64,000 bases of DNA from Niallia sp. FSL W8-0635 (lineage in GTDB: Bacteria > Bacillota > Bacilli > Bacillales > Cytobacillaceae). A program made the translations under genes and the position numbers. Every line of letters begins with the position of its first letter. The stretch's first letter is position 1. The notes beneath the pieces are model-generated. The model saw only the letters and a program-made list of their open reading frames with translations, searched no databases and was not told where the DNA came from. Shown here piece by piece: positions 9,101-23,794 of this stretch. The stretch is from the NCBI RefSeq assembly GCF_038007965.1, contig NZ_JBBOYD010000001.1:1404501-1468500 (forward strand). The letters are read 5' to 3'.

Positions 9101-10046
9101 CGGAGAGAATGAAATAAAGTTTCTTCTTCCAGAAGGAGAGGGGGAAGTACTTGCCGATGGAGTAATCGAGTTTTTCTCTGGAGAGGAGATAGAATTTTGT
9201 ACTGGAGAGGATTGGAAAGATGAAGAAGGTAACCCTCCTGAAATTTTACATGAAGCGGTCTTGCAATTTGCAGAAACAGAAACGTTATGGATAAAACATC
9301 GACCCCATCCATTACCTAATGTTGGATGGTTATTACCAGATGCAGTTCCAGAACCAAAACCGCTGCCATTTCATTTTGAACCTTCTAAAATTGGAAAGCC
9401 AATTTGGATTCGTTTTCCATTACCAGTTGGTGCTACTAAAATGAAGTTATCTTGTGATGGAGACTATCGTGTGTGGATAAATGGGAAGGAAAGCCCTGTA
9501 TCTAACAACAGTATCTCATTTACACCTCAGTTAGCAGGAACGATAGTGGCAATTCGTATTGTACCTATAGGGCCATATTCTGAAGCTGATGCACTTTTAG
9601 AGCCAATTCGATTTGAAACTGCTCCGATAGTTGGAGAACTTGGGGATTGGAGAACAAAGCTTGCGTTACCACATCATAGTGGTGTAGTGGAATATGAACG
9701 GAAAATTGAATTAAGTGGTACAAAAACAGCTGTTCTTGATTTAGGTCATATTCGTGGAACAGCAGAGGTATGGTTAGACGGAAAACCATTAGGAGTTAGA
9801 GCGTGGAGACCATACCGGTATAATCTTTCTAATAATCTTACCAAAGGTCCACATGATTTAAGGGTAAGAGTGACTAATACTTTAGGAACACATTATGAAG
9901 TTGGAAGACCATCAAGTAATGTTGGTGGTAATTTAGACTCAAAGGTATCCTACTGGAATGAAGCAGAAAAACATATTAAAGAAAATTGGTCTAACCTTTT
10001 TGCTTCTGGTGGATTATATGGACCTGTTCGATTATATGAATCATAA
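6180..10046 (+). CDS. GH106-like alpha-L-rhamnosidase
   Basis: 1288 residues. The N-terminal TIM-barrel start is characteristic of GH106: FGPVPFWWWSAEEIT, then WQLQKFHSGGLRNIGI, EWW-type QWWSMFEVAIREAERLG and FFYDQIGFSGS (the GH106 YDE-GWPSG position). The rest of the catalytic part runs to about residue 650. Several beta-sandwich modules follow, with a GH2/GH106-type jelly roll near the C-terminus (VLDLGHIRGTAEVWLDGK). No signal peptide, so it acts in the cytoplasm on imported oligosaccharides. ATG 6180 has AAAAGGAG 8 bases upstream; an in-frame GTG at 6171 lies inside that site. It is the first gene of an operon with GH42 and the RLP. The family includes enzymes acting on rhamnogalacturonan II; the exact linkage is unknown. 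Confidence 0.82.
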   Translation: MSLEHIRNSFIKIDHRFGPVPFWWWSAEEITAERVRWQLQKFHSGGLRNIGIMNIAPTGPQYGSVSDNPAYFSEQWWSMFEVAIREAERLGMRIFFYDQIGFSGSNLPARIVTEHPEYSGWVLRRFLHGEEIPEKSKVLLENDEYIYAAVVQGFNWLNRDATAMLIDRVHGEFERRFPNDLGKTIGGTFQDELPPLPLWTPEMPELYFNRYKENLIPQLPSLFDELPESAEVRRRVYKLAAGLAEKSFFIPLSEWHKKYDLLLCCDQAGPARRADVHGAQRLYLDYFRTHRWYSAAGSDMEGNAKVHSSMAHLHGGKRVFLESFHTSGWGGTLEETMHWLIPWLQTGVTLYSPHSVYYSTRGGWWEWAPPDTGWRQPYFEHYSVFANTISRVCSLLTEGTHIADIAVHYPSEAACGFMSLSDGAANEHPMSVSNKMPNDAMKHIHETYESIAGSWNRRDQTKLGAIRKSGRDFDIVDDSALQKSSFEDKKLKIAEEKFSVLLLCGTSIMDDEAQKKIEAWIKQGGWVIGVDIPENDPVIPGITLVKTAGDAMELIEKQIERRVEGNGLTLQRRINDTDVFLLLPDNGNLLKMHEPANSGIALQAKGTYRLRTMGDPELWDPVTGQMDRLDYKRDGEWIELTVPFESWPAALIVCPVKQAAVYVQNKPIPNDQINGSFPADIGSFFEQKYKEIPNDNWRVLAVPTLDNRYGDFDLHGDNLNFLSIDRRQFKIKQELDECSGENGNWHQTNYDDSSWYERLWTESAYWLVSNGLDFEEENARPVIYSNTFGDIKFRTWAGRMGRIPRRFLNLGEVNKGDYVCAKTNVIAPHEGEYWIRMESNAEIKGWISGKEISWNGGPEEQTASIYLKEGANEILIRAKAIVTGLIRAAIEVNVEARPSLPKWIYASKPNSKSQFVKYITTSSESPIQKVRLIFAARGLVALYVNGAKVTEHGDFNPYIRQGQEEVDVTALWKDGENEIKFLLPEGEGEVLADGVIEFFSGEEIEFCTGEDWKDEEGNPPEILHEAVLQFAETETLWIKHRPHPLPNVGWLLPDAVPEPKPLPFHFEPSKIGKPIWIRFPLPVGATKMKLSCDGDYRVWINGKESPVSNNSISFTPQLAGTIVAIRIVPIGPYSEADALLEPIRFETAPIVGELGDWRTKLALPHHSGVVEYERKIELSGTKTAVLDLGHIRGTAEVWLDGKPLGVRAWRPYRYNLSNNLTKGPHDLRVRVTNTLGTHYEVGRPSSNVGGNLDSKVSYWNEAEKHIKENWSNLFASGGLYGPVRLYES

Positions 10047-10063
10047 AGAAAGGAGTGGTTACT

Positions 10064-12106
10064 ATTTTAAGCACAAAACTACCTAAAATGTTTTATGGCG
10101 GAGATTACAATCCAGAACAGTGGTCAAGAGAAACTTGGGAAGAAGATATCAGAATGTTTAAACTTGCTGGCATTGATGTTGTTACTTTAAATGTTTTTAC
10201 TTGGGCATTAAACCAACCAGCTGAAGAAACCTATCACTTTGAATGGCTCGACGAAATCATTGATTTACTCTACAGCAATGGGATTTATGTTTGTTTAGCA
10301 ACAGGTACTGCTAATCATCCAGCATGGATGGCAAATCGCTACCCTGATGTTTTATCTGTTGATTTCGCCGGAAGCAAAAGGAAATTTGGATTTCGTCATA
10401 ATAGTTGTCCGAATAGTCCTACCTATAAAAAGTATGCCAAATTGTTAGTAGAAAAGCTCGCAAGTAGATACAAAAATCATCCTGCCATAGTTGTTTGGCA
10501 TGTAAACAATGAAATGGGCTGCCAATGTTATTGTGATAATTGTGAAAAAGAATTTAGAGTGTGGCTAAAAAAACAGTATGGAAGCTTAGAAGAATTAAAT
10601 AAGGCATGGAATACTCGTTTTTGGGGACATACTTTTTACAGTTGGGAAGAAATTGTTCTTCCCAATCTGCTAAGTGAACATTTGGATGAAAGTAATCCTA
10701 ATAAAACAGTATTTCAAGGAATTTCATTGGATTACTATCGCTTTAATTCTGATAGTGTTCTAGATCGATATTTAGATGAATACGAGATTTTAAAGAAAAC
10801 GACACCGAATATTCCAATAACAACAAACTATCATGGTCATGCAACATACAAGCCGTTAGATTATTTTAAATGGAGTAAGTATGTTGATATTGTTGCTTGG
10901 GACAATTATCCAGCTTTTGATACCCCAGAAAGTACAACTGCTTTTAGACTTGATATGATGCGTGGTTTTAAAGGCGGAGATCCTTTCATGATTATGGAAC
11001 AAACCCCAAGTCAGCAGAATTGGCAGCCATATAATTCTCTGAAAAGACCAGGAGTAATGAGATTATGGAGTTACCAAGCAATAGCGAGAGGCGCAGATAC
11101 GGTCATGTTCTTCCAATTGAGAAGATCATATGGTGCTTGTGAGAAGTATCATGGTGCTGTAATTGAACATGTAGGTCATGAGAATACAAGAGTATTTAAG
11201 GAAGTTGCGGAACTTGGTGCTGAGTTACAGCAGCTTGGAGAAATGTTATTGGATTCCCGAATAGATACAAATATTGCACTATTATTTGATTGGGAAAATT
11301 GGTGGGCAGTAGAGTTCTCAAGTGGTCCAAGTGACCATTTAAAATATGTGGAGGAAGTCCAAAAGTATTATAATGCCTTTTTCTCAAAAAATATACCGGT
11401 TGACATCATTAATGCAGAAGCAGATTTAAGCAAGTATGATATCGTAATCGCACCAGTACTATATATGGTCAAAGATGACCTTGATAAAAGGATTGAACAA
11501 TTTACTAGTAGTGGAGGAACATTTGTAACCACTTTCTTTAGTGGAATTGTAAATGAGAATGATTTAGTCCATCTTGGTGGATATCCTGGAAAATTAAGAA
11601 ATCTTTTAGGGATCTGGGTAGAAGAAATTGATGCCTTATATCCAGGGAAAACCAATCAAATCGTAATGAATAATGATATACAGGGTTTCAAAGCAACATA
11701 TGAGTGTGGAATCTTATGTGATTTACTACATACAGAAGGTGCAGAAATTGTTGCCGAATATGGAAGTGATTTTTATAAGGGCATGCCATCATTAACACGA
11801 AATAAATTTGGAAAAGGGGAAGCCTGGTATATAGCTTCCAGTCCGGAGCCTGAGTTTATTGAGAACTTTATAGTTCATCTTTGTAATAAACACAGTATTA
11901 AACCTATATTAAAAACACCTTCAGATGTGGAAGTAACAAAGAGAACAAAAGATGGAAAGTCATTCACGTTTCTTCTTAACCATAGTGATGAAGTAAAACA
12001 AATACGTCTTTCCGATGATACCTATAAAGATATTCTTACGAAGAAAATATACCACGGTGAAGCCATCCTTGAACCAAAAGGAGTTCTAATTATTACTCCA
12101 GTATAA
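10064..12106 (+). CDS. GH42 beta-galactosidase-type enzyme, copy A (probable ATT start)
   Basis: About 680 residues: GH42 catalytic TIM barrel, then the trimerisation domain (beginning near IALLFDWENWWAVE) and a small C-terminal beta-domain. Acid/base Glu is in VWHVNNEMG and the nucleophile Glu in IMEQTPSQQNW. The structural zinc cysteines are present (CQCYCDNC with the earlier HNSC). The start is unusual. A GTG at 10055 overlaps the ribosome site AAAGGAG itself, whereas the in-frame ATT at 10064 is 8 bases beyond it and aligns exactly with the ATG of paralogue B at 21700. Substrate is probably a beta-galactoside; some GH42 enzymes cleave alpha-L-arabinopyranosides. Confidence 0.88.
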   Translation: MLSTKLPKMFYGGDYNPEQWSRETWEEDIRMFKLAGIDVVTLNVFTWALNQPAEETYHFEWLDEIIDLLYSNGIYVCLATGTANHPAWMANRYPDVLSVDFAGSKRKFGFRHNSCPNSPTYKKYAKLLVEKLASRYKNHPAIVVWHVNNEMGCQCYCDNCEKEFRVWLKKQYGSLEELNKAWNTRFWGHTFYSWEEIVLPNLLSEHLDESNPNKTVFQGISLDYYRFNSDSVLDRYLDEYEILKKTTPNIPITTNYHGHATYKPLDYFKWSKYVDIVAWDNYPAFDTPESTTAFRLDMMRGFKGGDPFMIMEQTPSQQNWQPYNSLKRPGVMRLWSYQAIARGADTVMFFQLRRSYGACEKYHGAVIEHVGHENTRVFKEVAELGAELQQLGEMLLDSRIDTNIALLFDWENWWAVEFSSGPSDHLKYVEEVQKYYNAFFSKNIPVDIINAEADLSKYDIVIAPVLYMVKDDLDKRIEQFTSSGGTFVTTFFSGIVNENDLVHLGGYPGKLRNLLGIWVEEIDALYPGKTNQIVMNNDIQGFKATYECGILCDLLHTEGAEIVAEYGSDFYKGMPSLTRNKFGKGEAWYIASSPEPEFIENFIVHLCNKHSIKPILKTPSDVEVTKRTKDGKSFTFLLNHSDEVKQIRLSDDTYKDILTKKIYHGEAILEPKGVLIITPV

Positions 12107-12127
12107 ATAGGGAAGGAGGAATAGGAT

Positions 12128-13384
12128 GTGAATCAAAATAGGCTATTAGCCAGATATCGAATAGAGACTGCTTACTCATTAGAGCATGCTGCAGAAGTAA
12201 TAGCGGGAGAACAATCAACAGGAACGTTCATATCTGTACCTGGAGAAACTGCATCTTTAAAGGAAAGATTCGGCGCAATGGTGGTAAGTATAACAGAAAC
12301 AGGTGAAGTGATGTCTCCTTCCTTGCCAGGGGGAAAAGTTCCTAATAATCATGATGGAGTGTACAAACAGGGGGAAATTGTTTTATCCTTTCCAATAGAA
12401 AATTTTGGACCATCCATACCAAATCTCTTGTCAGCGGTTGCAGGAAATCTATCAGAATTGCAGGAATTATCTGGACTAAGGTTGTTGGATATCGAAATTC
12501 CTCAAGAATTTTCTAAAGCTTACAAAGGTCCTAAATTTGGTATAGAAGGGACAAGAAAGCTGACCGGAGTTTATGGAAGACCAATTATTGGCACAATCGT
12601 GAAGCCGAGTATTGGACTTCCATTAGATCAATTAGAAAAACTAGTGACAAAACTAGGTTTAGCAGGATTAGATTTTATTAAGGATGATGAACTTAACTCA
12701 AATCCCGCCTTTGCCCCCTTGGAAAAAAGAGTAGAGGTAGTAATGAGAGCTATAAATCGTGTTGCTGATAAAACTGGAAAAAAAGTGATGTATGCCTTTA
12801 ATATTACAGGAGACATAGAGGAATTAAAACGTAATCATGATATAGTTGTAAAGGCTGGCGGAAATTGTGTAATGGTCAGTATCAATAGCGTTGGTTATAC
12901 AGGACTTACCTATTTAAATAAATTTAGTGAAGTGCCAATTCATGGACACCGAAATCAATGGGGAATGCTAACTCGATGTCCAATGCTTGGAATGGAATTT
13001 ACGGCATACCAAAAGCTATGTCGTTTAGCCGGAGCTGACCATATGCATGTTAATGGTTTAAATGGAAAGTTCTATGAAAGTAATGAATCTGTTGTTCGTT
13101 CAATTAAAGCTTGCTTAGAACCCATATTAGATGGTTATAGTTCCATGCCAGTTGTTTCTTCAGGACAGTGGGCAGGAACAGCTATAGATACTTATAAGGC
13201 AGCAGAAACAGTAGATGTTATGCACTTGGCTGGCGGAGGGATTCTTGCACATCCAGATGGTGCGGCAGCAGGATTTGAGAGTATGCGCCTTGCTTGGGAA
13301 GCAGCTGTTCAAGGAGATTCTTTAGACAATTATGCAAATAAACATGATGTATTGAAAAAAGCAATCGATAAATTCTCTAAATAA
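12128..13384 (+). CDS. RuBisCO-like protein, candidate acid-sugar-phosphate decarboxylase/transcarboxylase
   Basis: 418 residues, RuBisCO large-subunit fold (N-terminal alpha/beta domain, then TIM barrel). The carbamylation/metal site is intact in GLDFIKDDE (K185, D187, E188, matching plant K201, D203, E204). Also kept are E28 (E60), N107 (N123), K159 (K175), H274-R275 (H294-R295), H307 (H327), K314 (K334), S345 (S379) and GGG 369-371. Changed are K177 (here S161) and G381 (here Q347), so it is not an obvious CO2-fixing RuBisCO, and it does not look like the MtnW enolase. RLPs paired with a DUF1537 kinase act in D-apionate breakdown (OiaX decarboxylase, OiaT transcarboxylase/hydrolase); a DUF1537 kinase lies 3 kb downstream. 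GTG start with GGAAGGAGG 8 bases upstream; last gene of the GH106-GH42 operon. Confidence 0.85.
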   Translation: MNQNRLLARYRIETAYSLEHAAEVIAGEQSTGTFISVPGETASLKERFGAMVVSITETGEVMSPSLPGGKVPNNHDGVYKQGEIVLSFPIENFGPSIPNLLSAVAGNLSELQELSGLRLLDIEIPQEFSKAYKGPKFGIEGTRKLTGVYGRPIIGTIVKPSIGLPLDQLEKLVTKLGLAGLDFIKDDELNSNPAFAPLEKRVEVVMRAINRVADKTGKKVMYAFNITGDIEELKRNHDIVVKAGGNCVMVSINSVGYTGLTYLNKFSEVPIHGHRNQWGMLTRCPMLGMEFTAYQKLCRLAGADHMHVNGLNGKFYESNESVVRSIKACLEPILDGYSSMPVVSSGQWAGTAIDTYKAAETVDVMHLAGGGILAHPDGAAAGFESMRLAWEAAVQGDSLDNYANKHDVLKKAIDKFSK

Positions 13385-13389
13385 GCACA

Positions 13390-13437
13390 AAATAAATGTC
13401 CATTTTTCACTAAAACCTGAAAAATGGACATTTATTT
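13390..13437 (+). terminator. Strong hairpin terminator after the RLP gene
   Basis: A perfect 20-bp stem (left arm 13390-13409, right arm 13418-13437) with an 8-base loop lies 6 bases after the RLP stop. The T-tract is short. It closes the GH106-GH42-RLP operon. Confidence 0.8.
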
Positions 13438-13537
13438 CTTAAATTTGAACAATAACAATAGAAGGAGTGATAGGATAAAATAATGAAAAAGGAAATAGAA
13501 AGCGTTTTATCTCTGATTTTAAAGAAAATAAGCGATT

Positions 13538-13566
13538 TTGACACTTTATGTAATTATAGGTAGAAA
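13538..13566 (+). promoter_or_regulatory. Weak candidate sigma-A promoter of the yesMN pair
   Basis: A perfect TTGACA -35 with a 17-base spacer to TAGAAA (4 of 6 for -10), 130 bases before the kinase gene. The rest of the 13438-13698 gap is AT-rich with no other clear signal. A 26-codon frame at 13483-13563 lacks a well-placed ribosome site. Confidence 0.3.
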
Positions 13567-13698
13567 AATAAACAATAAATACGATATGATAATGTTATCA
13601 ACCTATAAAACAATCAACAGAGATGAGTTAGAAAAAAATCTGACACTTTTCAAGACATAATAATAAGCTTGTGAATTTAAAATTTTAGATGAAAAGCA

Positions 13699-15528
13699 GT
13701 GATAATGATGAAAAACTTCATTAATTGGATAGTAAAAAAAATGACTATCCATAAAAAAATGACCATTGTAAAAAAAATGTTTTTAGGATATATCTTGCTT
13801 GTTTTCCTTCCAGTGGTACTTTTTGGTTCAACGTTTCTCTATATGTCGCACAAAAATGTAATCGCTAACATTTTATCAGGGCAACAAAGTCTTCTTAACC
13901 AAGCTGCTAATAGCTTAACGGTCAGTTTAACACAGGTTGAATCTACCTATCCTCTATTTCAAAACAATCCACTAGTTATCGATTATTTAACTGGGCTATA
14001 TCAATCGGAGGGTGATCAAGTTTATCATTTTTTGAAAGATATCCGTCCTGTATTTTCATTTGCGTATTCTGCAAATGAATCTGTAAAAACCGTTCGATTA
14101 TATGCAAAAAACAAAAATATTATGCCGGTATCTGGCGAAATAGAAAATATAGATTCTTTTCCCTCTAAACAGATATATAAAGTCATTGATAATATGCCGA
14201 TGAACAAAGGGAGTTGGATTCCATTAAAACAGGAAATTTCCAATATTCCTTATATATCTTATTATACAAAAATCTACAATGAGAAATATTCACAACAATT
14301 AGCTGTATTGGAAGTAATTGTTAGTGATCAGATATTAGAGAATTTTATTAAAACAATGGATAGTGAAAATAAAGCAGAGGTCATTATTGTAAAAGAAAAC
14401 AATATTTTCTATCAGAGTAAAGGAGATACATTAGATAGTGATAAAGTATTGGAGATATCTAAAGTAATCAAAAAAAATAATAGAAGTTATCTCTATTGGA
14501 AAGACGAGAAGATTTTAGTTAATTCTGTAAATCTGCCAAAATTAGGCTTGGATTTTTATTTTCTTAGCCCAAGAAATGAAGTAATTCCAGATATGCTTAA
14601 CAAGTCCTTACTATCGAGTATTTTCTTGCTCGTATTATTGTTTGTTCTTTCTGTTATTTACTATGTTACCGCTTCGATGCTAACAAGTAGGGTTCTAAAA
14701 TTAGCGTCACATATGAGAAAAGTTGATCAAAATAATCTAACCTCAATGGATGTGGGTGGTTATGAAGATGAAATAGGTTATTTAACTACTTCATATAATT
14801 CAATGATACAACGGATTCATGACTTAATTAACAAAATTAATCTAGTGGAATTAATGAAGAAAGAAGCGGATTATTTAGTCATGCAAGCACAAATCAAACC
14901 ACATTTCTTATACAATACGTTAGAATCTATTCGGATGATGGCAGAAATTAATGATGACCAAGAAGTAGTAGAGGCAACATATACTTTTGGAAAGTTGCTT
15001 AGATATAGCTTATCTCCAGGTGGAAATGAAACTTGGTTAAGTGAAGAAGTGGAAAATATACTTTATTTCTTGAAAATACATAAGATTCGAATGATGGATC
15101 GATTGCAATATGATATTCAAGTAGATTGTAATATTGATCAAATTCGTTGTCCACGCTTTATTCTTCAGCCTCTTGTGGAAAATAGTATTGGGCATGGACT
15201 TGCAAAAAAGCGAGATCAAGGTTTTATAAAGGTTCATATATACCAGAAAGGTCCTTATTTACACATTACTATTTCAGATAATGGTGCTGGTATCTCGGCT
15301 GAAAGATTGGAAATTGTAAGAGGGGTTTTAAGAAATCAACTTGATAGAGCTTTGCTTCAAACCAAGGATTCAGGTCTAGGGGTCTATAATGTAAGTGAAA
15401 GAATTAAGGCATTTTTTGGTGAAGAATCAAGACTAGAAATTGATAGTATTCTTGGTGAAGGAACAATATATAAGCTTAAACTAAAAATAAAAGGAGGAAA
15501 TATGGATGTTAAAGTTGATGATTGTTGA
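13699..15528 (+). CDS. yesM: YesM/LytS-type sensor histidine kinase
   Basis: 609 residues in the membrane. Order: short cytoplasmic basic start, membrane helix (about residues 28-48, ILLVFLPVVLFGSTFLY), extracytoplasmic dCache-like sensor of about 240 residues, second membrane helix (about 300-325), HAMP, then a HisKA_7TM-less 5TMR-type kinase. The His box is QAQIKPHFLYNTLES, the N box LQPLVENSIGHGL and the G boxes ISDNGAGIS and DSGLGVYNV. This is the HPK8 family that pairs with AraC-type regulators and commonly sits beside LplA/B-YtcP importers. The start is uncertain (GTG 13699, or ATG 13705/13708), as no good ribosome site is visible. It overlaps the regulator gene by 23 bases. Likely ligand: the imported oligosaccharide. 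Confidence 0.9.
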   Translation: MIMMKNFINWIVKKMTIHKKMTIVKKMFLGYILLVFLPVVLFGSTFLYMSHKNVIANILSGQQSLLNQAANSLTVSLTQVESTYPLFQNNPLVIDYLTGLYQSEGDQVYHFLKDIRPVFSFAYSANESVKTVRLYAKNKNIMPVSGEIENIDSFPSKQIYKVIDNMPMNKGSWIPLKQEISNIPYISYYTKIYNEKYSQQLAVLEVIVSDQILENFIKTMDSENKAEVIIVKENNIFYQSKGDTLDSDKVLEISKVIKKNNRSYLYWKDEKILVNSVNLPKLGLDFYFLSPRNEVIPDMLNKSLLSSIFLLVLLFVLSVIYYVTASMLTSRVLKLASHMRKVDQNNLTSMDVGGYEDEIGYLTTSYNSMIQRIHDLINKINLVELMKKEADYLVMQAQIKPHFLYNTLESIRMMAEINDDQEVVEATYTFGKLLRYSLSPGGNETWLSEEVENILYFLKIHKIRMMDRLQYDIQVDCNIDQIRCPRFILQPLVENSIGHGLAKKRDQGFIKVHIYQKGPYLHITISDNGAGISAERLEIVRGVLRNQLDRALLQTKDSGLGVYNVSERIKAFFGEESRLEIDSILGEGTIYKLKLKIKGGNMDVKVDDC

Positions 15529-16285
15529 TGATGAACCAATAATACAAAAAGGACTAATGAATATCATTGAAAAAAGTAGTACTCCATGTTCAAAAATTGT
15601 AAGCGCTTGTAATGGGTTTGACGCGCTGAAGAAACTGGAGGATTTTAGACCCAATCTAATCATTACGGATATTGAGATGCCTGAAATGACAGGACTTGAG
15701 CTTATTAAAAATGTGCAGGCAAAAGGATTTTGTGATCGCTTTGTTATCTTAACAGGTTATGATGATACTGCCTATTTGCGTCAAGCCATACGTTCAAAAG
15801 TGATTGACTATTTATTAAAACCGATAAATAAAACAGAATTGTATGATGTTCTAAATAACTTATCTGTTGAATTATTGCATGAAGAAAACAGGAAAAAAGA
15901 ATCTGTAACTGTTTCAATTGCTGATTCTTCAATGCCAAACTTAGAATATAGCAATATGTCAAAAAACGTAAAGGTGATTATTAAATACATAGAAGAGCAT
16001 TATAATCAGGATATTTCTTTAGACCAATTAGCAGATCATGTGTTTTTACATCCTAATTATATTAGTTCTCTGTTTAAAAAAGATACCGGATTAACTTTTA
16101 TCCATTATCTTCATCTATATCGAATTAAGAAAGCGAAGGAATTAATGATTAAGGATAAAGAACTATCCTTTCAACAAATTTCGGAAATGGTAGGATATGA
16201 AAACGTTCGCCATTTCTTTAATGTCTTTAAAAAATATAGTGGGGAAACCCCTGGGAAGTTCCGTGAACTCTACAAAATACACTAA
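15506..16285 (+). CDS. yesN: YesN-type response regulator (REC + AraC HTH)
   Basis: 259 residues. The receiver domain (1-120) has the acidic pair VDDEP, phospho-acceptor Asp in LIITDIEMPEMTG, the Thr in LTGYDD and Lys in LLKPINK. A short linker follows, then a C-terminal AraC/XylS double HTH (about 155-259, ending GYENVRHFFNVFKKYSGETPGKFR). It is about 100 residues shorter than typical YesN (about 360) because the middle segment is missing; both functional domains are whole. ATG 15506 lies within the end of the kinase gene behind GGAGG. Probable activator of the surrounding glycan operons; the 34-bp motif at 6042 and 27005 is a candidate site. Confidence 0.9.
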   Translation: MLKLMIVDDEPIIQKGLMNIIEKSSTPCSKIVSACNGFDALKKLEDFRPNLIITDIEMPEMTGLELIKNVQAKGFCDRFVILTGYDDTAYLRQAIRSKVIDYLLKPINKTELYDVLNNLSVELLHEENRKKESVTVSIADSSMPNLEYSNMSKNVKVIIKYIEEHYNQDISLDQLADHVFLHPNYISSLFKKDTGLTFIHYLHLYRIKKAKELMIKDKELSFQQISEMVGYENVRHFFNVFKKYSGETPGKFRELYKIH

Positions 16286-16304
16286 TTAAATTGACCTTTA
16301 AAAT

Positions 16305-16338
16305 GAACATATGAATCTTAGATATGTTCTATTTTTTT
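16305..16338 (+). terminator. Terminator after yesMN
   Basis: GAACATAT / ATATGTTC stem of 8 bp with a GAATCTTAG loop, then TATTTTTTT. Nearly the same sequence, including its downstream flank, recurs after the second GH95 gene near 34980. Confidence 0.85.
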
Positions 16339-16444
16339 GGAAATCATCACATGTAAAAATAAAAGTAACACCTCTTAGAGTATAGAGCACGCCAGATGAT
16401 AACTTATTCATTAGATGACACCGAGATGGAATACATCATCAATG

Positions 16445-16460
16445 TTGAAAGCGTATTCTA
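16445..16460 (+). promoter_or_regulatory. cre-like site before the DUF1537 kinase
   Basis: TTGAAAGCGTATTCTA matches the cre consensus at 15 of 16 positions. It ends 30 bases before the GTG start at 16490, which makes the longer reading frame from 16415 less likely to be coding. Confidence 0.6.
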
Positions 16461-16489
16461 CTAGAGAAAAATTAATGGGAGGGAGTAAG

Positions 16490-17869
16490 GTGGATAGCAA
16501 AAGGAAGTGGATAGGTTTCTACGGCGATGATTTTACAGGTTCCACTGATGCTTTGGAAGCCCTTACTATGAATGGAGTAAAATCAGTTCTATTTCTTAAT
16601 CCCCCTAATGAAACCCTGCTACAAAGTGAGAGATTTAAAGACTTTAAGGCAATTGGAATAGCAGGAATTAGTAGGGCAATTTCACCAAGAGAAATGGAAA
16701 GCGAACTTTTACCTGTTTTTGAGAGTTTAAAGAAAGCGAATGTGGCGATATGTCATTACAAAACTTGCTCAACTTTCGATTCTTCTCCTGATATAGGAAG
16801 TATAGGAAAAGCGATTGAGCTTGGTTTACAGGTTTTTCAGAATCAAAGGTTTTGCCCTTTAATTGTTGGGGTTCCAGCCCTAAAGAGGTATACCGTTTTT
16901 GGCAATCATTTTGCAACAATAGAGGATGGTACTTACCGTTTAGATCGTCATCCTATCATGTCAAAGCATCCAATAACACCAATGGACGAAGCCGATTTAA
17001 GTATTCATCTTAGTAGGCAGACATTAGCGAAAATAGAATCAATGAATGTGTTAGAACTAAATGGTTCCCAGTATGAGATTGACAGAATACTTGAATCGAA
17101 GATACAGGAAAACAAGGAAGCACCAGTAATCTTGTTTGATGTTCTAACGAAAGAAATGCTAACTAAAATCGGTATCGTGTTAGTAAATGAAACACAAAAG
17201 AATACGATTTTTACGGTGGGGTCATCAGGGGTGGAATATGCTTTAACTGCCGCTTGGAAGGAGAATAGTCAATATGACTTAAAGGAGCAGAAATGGTCTA
17301 GTTTAATACCTGCTGACCCTCTTTTAGTTGTTTCTGGTAGCTGTTCATCTGTAACTGAAAAGCAGATAGGTTATGCATTAGAGCATGGTTTTTATGGGAT
17401 TAAGGTGGAAAGTAGTAGCATTATTAATCCTAACACGAGAGCAGAAGCTTGTCTTCAAATTATTTATGAAGCTTCAGACAAACTGGAAAAAGGTATTGAT
17501 GTCGTTATTTATACTGCTCTTGGTCCTGAGGATTCAAGTATTGAAATAACGAAGGAACAGCTAGTAGAGGCAGGAGGACAACCGACGGACACTAGTAAAA
17601 TTCTAGGGGAACAATTAGGGGAAATAAGCAAAGAAGTAATTAAGAATACAAAGATAAAAAGAATAGCTGTTGCTGGTGGAGATACATCTGGATATATAAC
17701 AAAAAATCTAGAAATTGTGGCAATGGAAATGATTAAACCAATTACACCGGGGGCACCTTTATGTTTAACCTATTCTAATAATCCAATTTATGATGATCTT
17801 GAAATTTCGTTAAAAGGTGGTCAAATGGGCAGTATTGATTTTTTCGTAAAGGTGAAAAATTTAACTTAA
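16490..17869 (+). CDS. DUF1537 four-carbon-acid-sugar kinase family (OiaK-like candidate)
   Basis: 459 residues. The N-terminal substrate domain starts with the family signature FYGDDFTGSTDALEAL. The C-terminal nucleotide-binding domain has LVVSGSCSSVTEKQI, VAGGDTSGY, then TPGAPLC and LKGGQMG, all DUF1537 hallmarks. Known members phosphorylate D-threonate, D-erythronate, 3-oxo-tetronates or 3-oxo-isoapionate with ATP in the cytoplasm. Presence with an RLP and absence of PdxA2-type dehydrogenases or class II aldolases nearby favour an apionate-type route, but this is inference. The GTG at 16490 has GGGAGGG 6 bases upstream and fits the family start. First gene of the six-gene operon that runs to the SGNH hydrolase. 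Confidence 0.85.
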   Translation: MDSKRKWIGFYGDDFTGSTDALEALTMNGVKSVLFLNPPNETLLQSERFKDFKAIGIAGISRAISPREMESELLPVFESLKKANVAICHYKTCSTFDSSPDIGSIGKAIELGLQVFQNQRFCPLIVGVPALKRYTVFGNHFATIEDGTYRLDRHPIMSKHPITPMDEADLSIHLSRQTLAKIESMNVLELNGSQYEIDRILESKIQENKEAPVILFDVLTKEMLTKIGIVLVNETQKNTIFTVGSSGVEYALTAAWKENSQYDLKEQKWSSLIPADPLLVVSGSCSSVTEKQIGYALEHGFYGIKVESSSIINPNTRAEACLQIIYEASDKLEKGIDVVIYTALGPEDSSIEITKEQLVEAGGQPTDTSKILGEQLGEISKEVIKNTKIKRIAVAGGDTSGYITKNLEIVAMEMIKPITPGAPLCLTYSNNPIYDDLEISLKGGQMGSIDFFVKVKNLT

Positions 17870-17914
17870 TACTGCTTCATGATGTTATTCATTCATAATT
17901 TAGGAGGGTTTATG

Positions 17915-23766
<5,852 letters not shown>

Positions 23767-23794
23767 GAATAGACAGTGTAAAGGGGTGAGACAT

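Noticed and set aside
12128..13384. RLP as a true CO2-fixing RuBisCO or as MtnW of methionine salvage
   Set aside because: K177 and G381 equivalents are changed, no phosphoribulokinase or methionine-salvage genes are near, and the context is glycan degradation.
13483..13563. 26-codon frame before yesM, possible leader peptide
   Set aside because: The nearest GGAG is 17 bases upstream, the product has no recognisable character, and its end overlaps the candidate TTGACA box.
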